Positions 56,237-64,000 of a DNA stretch of 64,000 nt are shown piece after piece. The position numbers were made by a program, and so were the translations under genes. Source of the DNA: Knufia peltigerae (taxonomy: Eukaryota > Ascomycota > Eurotiomycetes > Chaetothyriales > Trichomeriaceae); assembly GCA_030247855.1 (NCBI GenBank), contig JAPDRN010000005.1, positions 62,001 through 126,000 of the forward strand, in the 5' to 3' direction. Under the pieces are notes generated by a model, which saw only the letters and a program-made list of their open reading frames with translations, did not search any database and was not told the DNA's origin. Positions within the stretch are counted from its first letter, which is position 1. The number at the start of each line of letters is the position of its first letter.

Positions 56237-56749
56237 TCTTCGCTTGAACCACTTGCCTTACGATCATACATCTGGACATTACAACCTTTGCGGCCTGAAT
56301 CGGCTCTATATATCTCTCAGAGACATCTATAACCCTGACCATGTTCTCTAGCACACGAGGTGACAGGAAAGCAAGAGATAAGGTGTTCGTACTAACAGCA
56401 AACGGCACCATTAGAAGCCTCCCTGGCCCTGGCTGATTTCGAGAACGGATTTCCCCCCTCGAGCATTAAACCACCCTCGTTAGCTAGCCCCAGTAGAATG
56501 ACAACAGAACGCGCATCTTAGGAGGTCGCCCCATATCCCTCAGTGCTGATACTCGGTGTTGACGTAACAGGTAAAGTACCACGAGGGAGGGAGAAAAGGG
56601 AAAGAGGGAAGGGTTGGATTTCCTGTACTCGAAAGTCGCTCATGGCCCCCATAGGCACGGACTAATCATAGGCCGTCGCCGATCTTCACCACCCTTCGCT
56701 CACCCCCTGATTTAATTTTAGCGCTCACGATGGGTGAAGACTGGGCGCA
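56237..56749. other. Intergenic, grading into AT-rich block
   Basis: No gene is seen. A GC-normal segment (to about 56700) passes into increasingly T/A-rich sequence. Confidence 0.4.
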
Positions 56750-57540
56750 CCTATGACTTAACCCCTAATTCACCCTTACATAGGCGCTAGAGTGAGTTAA
56801 AACTAGGCTATAAGTGAGATAAACTAAGTTAGGCTAAACTAAGACGACTTAAAGCGACGCTATTTACTCGCTAGAATAAAAAGAGAAATTAAACTTTTAA
56901 GAATATATAATATAAAATAAAAGAATATATAATATAAAGATTAATAACGTAAATAATAAGCGCTAAATAACTTTTTATTAAGAGAACTAGGTTATATTAT
57001 ACTGAGAAAAAGTATAGCGTAATAGGCCTTTATTAATGAATGACTAGCTAAGTGATAGCTTAATAAGTATTAAGAACTTAGAGAGCTTAAGGAGTGAAAG
57101 CTTATAAGGGGGGTAAAGACCTCCTTATATAGATATAAAAGGGGGTCTATATAGAAGGCTTTAGAATAGAATAAACTAGTGATTATAAATTAATAGTCTT
57201 ATTATGCTTAGCCTAACGTAGTGTGCTTAGCCTTACACGGGTTAACTAGTTAACACTTTTAACTTAGAATAGTTAACATAGTTAACAATATATAGTAAGG
57301 ATATTCATAGTAACTCTTCATATCAAAAATTTTAAAGGGTGTAGTTTCCTAGTGAGAATTTATATTAGGTAAAAAGCCATGATTATACTATTAACACAGT
57401 CTATTTAGCGCTGCATAATTTTGTCTAATGATAAATTAGTATTTATATACAAAAAAGTTTTAATTGATAGTATACTTCATAAATCTAATGTAATTAGCTA
57501 TTTTCACGATTGCTTTCAAAAAGAAGGATGTGCTCAAATG
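56750..57540. repeat. AT-rich, RIP-like block
   Basis: Base composition changes abruptly to very AT-rich sequence with dense TTA/TAA/TATA words (for example AAGAATATATAATATAAA repeated near 56900), few CA/TG dinucleotides and no open frame. This is the appearance of a mobile element mutated by RIP. The original element cannot be identified by reading. Confidence 0.65.
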
Positions 57541-57578
57541 TTTTAGGAATTGATGGCTTCTCTACAAAATTACTAATA

Positions 57579-58110
57579 CTAGCGAGATATGTCGACATCC
57601 TCTATCGACAACAATACAATCCAGTTTGGGATTACCACAATAGTTAAAAGCCATAACGGTAACGCGACAAAGTTGTGCGATAGTCCCCAGCCAAGCATGA
57701 CACCACCTACCATAGGTCCTATAATGCGGGCCGCGCTCGATGTACTTTGCGCAAGGCCATGAATTGTACCCAGTAGCTTTGGTCTCGGTGCCGCATTGTT
57801 GACCAGGAGCACGGTGGCTGGATTTACAAACGTTCGAGAAAGCACATGCATGTCTAGCAATGCCGACGACCATATCCATATAAGGGCTTCATTCTTGAGC
57901 AAGAGAACTGATACTGGGAGGAAGCAGTAGGCAACGACGCTGAGAAGCAGGAAGATATAATATGAGGTTCTGATGCCAATGCGGCCAATGAGCTGAGGGT
58001 ACAGGAGAAGTTTGGAGTGGTATACCGATAATGCCAATCGTCGTGTTTGCGAATGCAAGTGCCTTGTTCGAGAGTCCGAGACTTGTCTGTCCGAGACGTT
58101 GGGAGTAGAC
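57579..58110 (-). pseudogene. MFS transporter, C-terminal piece with frameshift
   Basis: The end of a ZIFL-like major facilitator protein is readable: LGLSNKALAFANTTIGIIGIPLQ, a single extra A near 58008, then LLLYPQLIGRIGIRTSYY, NNAAPRPKLLGTIHGLAQS, SSAARIIGPMVGGVMLGWGL, ending with a stop at 57579. TIHGLAQSTSSAARIIGP is the family signature before the last helices. Only about the last third of a normal 500-plus-residue protein remains, and the N-terminal two thirds cannot be found upstream. The C-terminal side abuts the AT-rich block. Confidence 0.7.
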
Positions 58111-58362
58111 TGAATAGAATCGAGTTTCATGCGGAGACATGGAAAGTCTGTAGAAAGCGCTGTAGCATGGTGAAACCAATATTTATTGTCATGATAGCAC
58201 GAAAGGCGGGCTTTGTTTTACCCTCTGGCCTGATAATTGGCGGTTGTTCTTCGTTCTTGTCTTCATCAAGTTACTAGCGTTGTCTTCTTGAGATGAAATG
58301 GAGGAATGTCGATATGTTTGATGTCCTAAAACATCCCAGCATAGTACTCACAGTGCACTCAC

Positions 58363-59556
58363 AGGTCTGCGTCACTGAAACAGAGAATCTGGCCAATTCT
58401 AGAGAAGGCGGCCACGACAATCAATGTGCGAGCAGCGCTCAGAAATCAGGTCTTGGAGGCGATACTCTATTTCTGTGAGAGAGACTCGGTGGCCAGCCGC
58501 CTCACTGCGACGGAATTAGCTAGCAAACTTTTGAAAAAGTCGACGCCATACTATCTTCAAGCCTCTGCGGTCCTCTTTCGATCCATCCTCTACCGCCTCG
58601 ATGGGGACATGGCGAAATCAGAGGCTCAGATCCGCAACTTTTACAAGCAAGACATACCTCCAAAGACGCGCCGAGACCACGCACTTCAGGGAAGGCTTCA
58701 TATCTCCCAGATCGAGAACAAAATCAAGTGTTACGAACCGGATGTCGCCTCGTTCATTTACCAGTGGGAAGTGGAACAGCCCATGTCGACTCTAGACATC
58801 GAAATCACGTCTCGGGTACAGAGTGCGGCAGCACGGTTATTCCAGTCTATTGGAGACTTGGAGGCAGCCAAGGCTTTTCTGGAACAATTTCTCTCCCTCA
58901 AAAGGGCTACTCCTACGCCAGTGAATACGCGGCGTGTTATAATCAGTAGACTTGCTGATATATACTGCGAACTACGAGAATATCCGAAGGTGACCGAGAT
59001 TCTACAGCCAGAGCTCGAGGGTAGCACTGCGCCCGACCGCGCAAGCCGCCTGTACCGACGACTTATGCTTGCGTTGATGGAGGCCAACGTTGGATTTGGT
59101 AGATCGGACGCTGCATACCGGGTTCTTAAAAAGACACAGGACATCGCCTTTCCTGAGCCGGACAACCTTCACGACGAGCTGCTGCACATGCGTACGCTGT
59201 TTGGTGCTGCCCGTATAGCACACATGGGATCTGACCGCGCTGAAGCTGTACTCAGGTGGAGGTTTGCTCTCCAAGAAGTGGAACGCATGCACATTCTTAA
59301 GTCGACTCGCGGCTTCACATCCGCCATAGGATACCTGTCTATGGCTCACGCTCAATTAAGCATTGGCGACAGACACGGCGCCAGGCACTCATGGCTTATC
59401 GGGGCAGCGGTTTTGAAGAGCGAGATATGCGAATTCTGGATACCAGTTGCCTCTACTGTTTGGCTCCGTGAAATTGCCACGGACGTCCACAAGTCGGAAG
59501 GTTGGTCTCTCCGCATCATGTTACCCGGCGGAAGACCCGATCTCACGTGGCCCTGA
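58363..59556 (+). pseudogene. TPR-like C-terminal fragment
   Basis: A long open frame (from about 58363, LTGLRSLKQRIWP, to 59556) has helical-hairpin repeats with A/L patterns (AARLFQSIGDLEAAKAFLEQFL, RLADIYCELREYPKVTEIL, GARHSWLIGAAVLKSEI). It resembles the C-terminal TPR-like half of large fungal signalling proteins. No ATG with good context opens it: the first in-frame possible start is GTG at 58426. The 5' part of the gene is absent or replaced, because a decayed MFS gene lies immediately upstream on the other strand. It may be a truncated gene, or a gene whose 5' exons I failed to recognise. Confidence 0.45.
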
Positions 59557-59907
59557 TGGGATGCTCTCCTCGTACGCATTATCTGCATTACTTCTCTGCA
59601 TTACTTCTCTGCCTTGGCCATGCCCTCCCTGAGTCGATGTCGATCTTGAAGAAGCCAGCCTAGCTGTGACGAAAACCACGCGCAGATGATCAGGCGAGTA
59701 ACTTGTGGAACTAGGAGATAGAAATGATAACGTCCTGGTAAGATTTAGAGTTTAGTTCGCGTTGGCTTGACATATTACGCCGGTAGGAAGAAGAGCACCT
59801 CGGGAGAACGAACTACACTTGGTTGCCCGAGCATGGACGGATAGCAAGCATTATGTCTCTCCGGTTACATTTGGCTTTTTCTTGATCATTGTCCGTGTGT
59901 TGTGTTC
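59557..59907. other. Intergenic, no gene seen
   Basis: Only short frames between the TPR-like fragment and the FTR1 relic. Confidence 0.4.
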
Positions 59908-60375
59908 TTAGCGGGCTGATATCTTGAGAGCTAGTCCTGTGTCTTTCAACTTTGTCCACAGCGGACTGAACATGACCGCATACCAATACAGATTGTAGCT
60001 TATCACGCTGCCATAGGTGGCACTGTTTTGCCAGCCAAGAAGCGCGTTGAAAATTCCCCACTAACCGCCTCCCTCCAAATCCGGGTTGCAACAGTTCACG
60101 TGCCTCATACTGCATCGAATGTCATTAGAGCCTGGGCCAGACCCATTTTCAGCAGCGTCTCCGCCAGTCAGCCGATTCCAATCATCGGCTTCAAAGAACC
60201 AGACTGAGGACGAAAAGAGTCCGGCGGCGATGTGATATAGCAGACAGGTGCCTGCTGTCAGAATCATCTTGAGCGACACCATCCTTCCATCCATTGTAGA
60301 ATAGCATGCCTGTGAGGATACCGGCGAGAAAGCCAGAGACCACTGGAATCGGAATGGAACTTGCTGGTGCTCAGG
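59908..60375 (-). pseudogene. FTR1: FTR1 high-affinity iron permease relic
   Basis: The minus strand reads APASSIPIPVVSGFLAG, then YNGWK, a one-base shift near 60282, MVSLKMILTAGTCLLYHIAAGLFSSSVWFFEADDW, GGDAAENGSGPGS, HVNCCNP, GGG, an in-frame TAG at 60063-60061, and WGIFNALLGWQNSATYGSVISYN before a stop at 59908. These are the hallmark C-terminal blocks of fungal FTR1 permeases, which import iron with a multicopper ferroxidase. A TGA at 60373-60371 and substitutions (GPGSND for GPGSYD, SMRHVNCC for SVWHVNCC) show decay. The N-terminal half with its REGLEA iron motifs is missing. No ferroxidase gene lies beside it. Confidence 0.8.
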
Positions 60376-61358
60376 CCGAGCCAGTGGCGCTGATCTCTGT
60401 CGAGTCCCCTGTCGGTACTGGCGCGAATACTTCGCGCGAGAGGTCGAAGAGACTTCACGCGGGTCTCGCACGAGGCTAGTAACTGATAGGATGCATCAAC
60501 TGCTCTGCTGTGGCCCACTCGATCGACGATTGTCTGGCCTTGAGGCAGCCAAAGAATCAATTTGTCTCACCTATCGGAGATGCAATCTATCGTCATCTAT
60601 TGCTTGGTTTGCCTAGGCGATGCGGCCAGTTAATTGATACACCACTTCCAAGAAGAGTTTGAGCTCCACGCAAATTGTATTAACTCTCGGGTGGATCGTC
60701 GATCTCTGGATTCCCACAGCATTATTTGGACAGGAGCTCGGCATTTGGCACTCGTTCTTCAGCGTAATATTGTTGTTGGCATTTCCCTCAAATCAAAATT
60801 GGTAGAGTTGTTCAACCTAAGCCGATGTCAGTAACGATTGGCACCGGACCAGGTATCTCGGTCGAAATGACGGCGGTGTCTACATCGTTTTGTAGAGAGC
60901 AGGCTTGGTTGCTGTTCAGTTTCCCATTTCCGTTTCGGAGGCTTCAATGGTGGAAGGGTAGACCGCGGGTGCGTAGGCTTTTTTGGGTCAGTATTTCATC
61001 ATGGAACAACGTTGGCGATTCACATTAGCTCTTCCACCGCTGACTGGCAGGCATCGGATGTTGGCTGGTAATCTACTTATTCTCATTAATGCAATCAAGC
61101 GGTCCAAACGGGCGTTCCGTCGAAGAGAATTTGCTCGTGGGCTTTCTTGATGCCTTGAGAACGTTTCTCTTTCGTAGGTCAGTCGAGAAGTGAAAATGGA
61201 AGAGGATTGACGACCAACATTGGGTAACTTTGAGTGTCGCGTTGAGGCCTGCATTTACCACTCTCCCTTTCTATCCTTGTGGATTCTAGTTGTGTTGTGA
61301 CTCTTACGAAGCAATCTATCGTCCAAGTGCAGGTGACACGGGGCTGCCTCGTCGCAGC
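60376..61358. other. Gene-poor stretch
   Basis: No gene recognised; upstream pieces of the FTR1 relic may be present but unreadable. Confidence 0.35.
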
Positions 61359-62958
61359 TTACGATCCTCGCGCTGAATACCTGCGCCCGTGCAAGGCTAG
61401 TTCCTCTCGCTCGGCCTTCTCAGCTTCCTCATCTAGCGCCGCGCCTGCACCTAATGGTAGGCTATTCGCAATCTTGACAGGCTCAAATACATTGGTTGAC
61501 CTCAAGAAAATCTCGTCGATGTCTTCAAGCGCTCTGCCTTTGGTCTCCGGACAGAAGAAGAAGTATACCGTGAACGCCAATGAGCTTGTACAAACGTAGA
61601 CGGTGTAATATTTCCATCCGAGATGATCAAATCCAAGCGGCGTGACCTCGGCCACGAGGAAATTGAAGATCCAATTCGTTGCCGTTGACATCGCCGTGAC
61701 CTTTGCCCGGATGCGGAGAGGTGAGATCTCTGCGGAGTACATAAAGGGGATCAGGAACAGACCAATGGGAAAGAAGAAGAGAGTCATGAAGTCGAAGAGC
61801 AAGGTGGCTCCGGCGATGCTCTTACTGCCAGCTGCATACTTTGTTAGCGCTGCAAGGCCAGACTGGGCTATGATCATGCCGAATGAGCCAATCAAGAGTA
61901 ATTTGCGTCGGCCGATACGATCAACCAGGAACACCGCAAGAGTGGCGCAGAAGAACTGCCAGATTTGCAGGCAACCTGATATGACTCGTGAGAGAGTCGG
62001 GGAGTACCCGAGGATATGTTGAAAGATGACGTTCGAGTAAAATGTGACGATGTTGACCCCAGTCATTTGAGCCAGCATATTGACGGCCATTGCGAGGAGT
62101 GTTCGATGGAGATGTCGATTTCTCGTCATGGCAAAGGGGTTGCCAGAAGATCCCACATGCTCTGCGTCAATTGACGCCTTGATGATATCGATCTCGTCAA
62201 CAATAAGTCTGGAGTTTCTTGGCAAGGCGTCTAGTCGTGAAAGTGAGTCCTTGGCACCCTCATAATCGCCTTTCTTGACAAGCCAACGTGGCGATTCTGC
62301 GACTGTTAGTCGATTCCTGGAATGTATTTCGCCTCGTCATACCTGGCAAGAGCAAAATCAACCACAGTACAATCAGGGCGAACACTGACTGGAATGCAAT
62401 CGGGAACCTCCAGTTGACAGAATTGTTCTTGACGAAGAAAAAGCCAAAATCGAGCCATGTTGCGAAACAAACACCACCAATCGCAAAGCAACCCTCCATC
62501 ATTACCAATCTGCCGCGGTTGTGTGCTTTCGAGCATTCAGTAACCCACATCGGCACAGTGGCGGTGAAGGCACCAACACCCAGGCCGGTTATGATTCTTG
62601 CGGGGATAAGTTGACCGAGACTGAAGGGTGTTGCCTGAATTATAACGCCTATGATAACAACGCATGCTGCTAGAAAAATGGTCTTTCGTCTGCCTAAGAT
62701 GTCGCCCAGAATAAAGCAGGAAAGGGCTCCCAGGGAACAGCCAACTTCGTAAATTGCAACCGCCGTGCCTTGCAAAACTGATCGACTATGGCTCTTGTCT
62801 ACAGACGTGTTGATGGACGGAAATTGCTTCTCCCACGTAGGTAAGGTTAGAAGGCCATTGACAACAGCCTGATCATAGCCCTGTAGCAAGAATGCCACCG
62901 CGCCTACGCTGCCGACTAGCAAGCCTAGTGCGTGGCCTTCAAGTCTGATGGAAGGCAT
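61359..62958 (-). CDS. MFS sugar transporter
   Basis: Exons 62958-62343 and 62302-61359 give 519 residues, the usual length. The intron is very short (40 bp, GTATGA...CTAACAG) and joins LILLLP to VAESPRWLVKKGDYEGA in phase. Sugar-porter signatures are complete: GYDQAVVNG in helix 1, GDILGRRKTIF after helix 2, SPRWLVKKG before the central loop, VDRIGRRKLLLIG after helix 8, and PETKGRALEDIDEIF after helix 12. The motifs and 12 helices place it among fungal hexose/polyol/quinate-type proton symporters of the plasma membrane. The exact substrate is not readable. No defect is seen. Confidence 0.92.
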
Positions 62959-64000
62959 TCAGATCAGGAAAGCTTCAATTCAAGAAGCTGTTCATGTGAG
63001 ACTTTTGGGGAGAGTCGACGAGCATCTTGTACCTAACCTAATATAAGAGCTTGATTTTCTCTCTCCGTCATACCCCGCCCTCGAGCCGCCAACAGTGTCG
63101 GCTCCGCGACCAGCAACTCTTGGTGAAGTGACGTACTGTGGGACCTGATGACATGGCCTACGAAAAAGCTTGTGGCAGTCTATTCGAAATAAGCCATGGG
63201 GTATGGAACCGCGGATACTCGGTTCCTCAAATAGCGTGGACTTGTGGCGTAGGCAACGCTTAGTAGCATTGTCTAATCTTATGTTATGTGATTGCCTCTC
63301 TGTTTGCGTCACCAAAGTCTGGACGGTTAGCACCACTTCCTCAAATCGGGCAAAATTTTCCTTTGCATTGCCGTCGAAGCCGTTCAATAAAAGGCGTTGG
63401 AGGATTGAAGTGGATGTAATTGAGTAACAGTATTTGCTATCTCCGACGTGGATTTCCGGATGGTTGCAATTCAGGTGGCGGCAGTCAAGTGGCGGGATTT
63501 CGTAGGGTAATCTCAGCAGATCCGGGCGTTTTGAACCGAGAGACAGTCGTGAAAGACGACAACATCCTGCGTTGCACAACTCAAGCACACTGGTTGGGTA
63601 CAATACACTTAAACCGGGATGTCGTTACCGAGTGCAGAGGCGCTACACATTCTGTACACTAGAAGAGCATTCTTCCCACTAGCAAACGCTTCGACAGTTC
63701 GAGTTACAGCTCGAGTGTCTATGTGCTAGGGACCGATGGGCCAAAACCTTCCTGGCGTATTTATTTCCCGAGGGAGACGACCACTGTAATCAAACCCTGG
63801 ATTTTGCGAGCACGTTGGCTTATTGTGTTTTAGGTGACTGTCTATATTGCTCTGTACGCCGTTCTCACTTGCAAATCAGACGGCAAGCCTGGCAGCAGAT
63901 CCTCAACTATAACTCGGAAGTAGGCATTCAGCACGATGATAGCTATTTAATATACGAACTTATTCGACAGTGACAATAAACTTGAACCTGCAATCTATCT
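62959..64000. other. Right edge, no gene recognised
   Basis: A minus-strand frame (63603-62992) lies upstream of the transporter but shows no domain. The last 300 bases show nothing recognisable. Confidence 0.35.

Noticed and set aside
62303..62342. 40-bp sugar-transporter intron as a frameshift or sequencing error
   Set aside because: GTATGA donor, CTAAC branch and CAG acceptor are all present and splicing restores LLLPVAESPRWL exactly, so a very short real intron is the better reading.
42868..62958. Classical secondary-metabolite gene cluster
   Set aside because: No polyketide, non-ribosomal peptide, terpene or prenyltransferase core enzyme is present; only tailoring-type and transport genes.
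1..64000. Giant Starship-type mobile element
   Set aside because: No tyrosine-recombinase (DUF3435) captain gene or typical accessory gene was seen in either orientation.

Overview
The window looks like filamentous ascomycete (Pezizomycotina) nuclear DNA. The intact genes carry short GT-AG introns of about 40-110 bp with CTAAC/CTGAC-type branch points. Their families are fungal: a SLA2 endocytic adaptor, a Zn2Cys6 transcription factor, a DUR3-type urea transporter, a secreted copper amine oxidase and a secreted intradiol dioxygenase. Several dead genes carry C-to-T or G-to-A type stops (CGA to TGA, CAG or TGG to TAG) and there is a very AT-rich block, which suggests past repeat-induced point mutation (RIP). 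Class or species cannot be named from the sequence alone.

Left third (0-25.5 kb): gene-poor and degenerate. It holds a kinase-like gene cut off by a dispersed repeat, an unrecognised two-exon gene (2.9-3.9 kb), a possible PD-(D/E)XK-like protein gene (5.0-6.1 kb), a broken FHA-kinase gene (10.3-12.0 kb), a coiled-coil gene with in-frame stops (12.2-14.0 kb) and an intact seven-exon PKHD-type 2-oxoglutarate oxygenase gene (15.8-18.9 kb). From 19.8 to 25.5 kb there is a row of relics: chitin synthase and SCY1-like kinase fragments abutting each other, a dynamin GTPase fragment, and an ankyrin gene interrupted by a dispersed repeat and a 23-bp tandem repeat.

Middle (26-41 kb): an intact SLA2 gene, an eight-exon copper amine oxidase gene, an intronless secreted type-B carboxylesterase gene, and a broken aminoglycoside-phosphotransferase-like (APH) gene. 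Short LTR-like repeats (about 110-170 bp, TGTCA...TGACA ends) punctuate this part and bracket the oxidase and esterase genes.

Right third (42-63 kb): metabolic genes. In order they are a phytanoyl-CoA-dioxygenase-like gene, a Zn2Cys6 regulator, a secreted intradiol dioxygenase, a nine-exon DUR3-type urea symporter divergent from an FMN-dependent luciferase-like monooxygenase, an AT-rich RIP-like block next to a truncated MFS pseudogene, a TPR-like C-terminal fragment, an FTR1 iron-permease relic and an intact sugar transporter. Amine oxidase, urea uptake and the FMN monooxygenase are all compatible with scavenging nitrogen or aromatic compounds, but no polyketide or peptide synthase core is present, so a classical secondary-metabolite cluster is not supported. 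No tRNA, rRNA or CRISPR array was seen. Exon coordinates were worked out by hand from splice motifs, reading frame and family resemblance.
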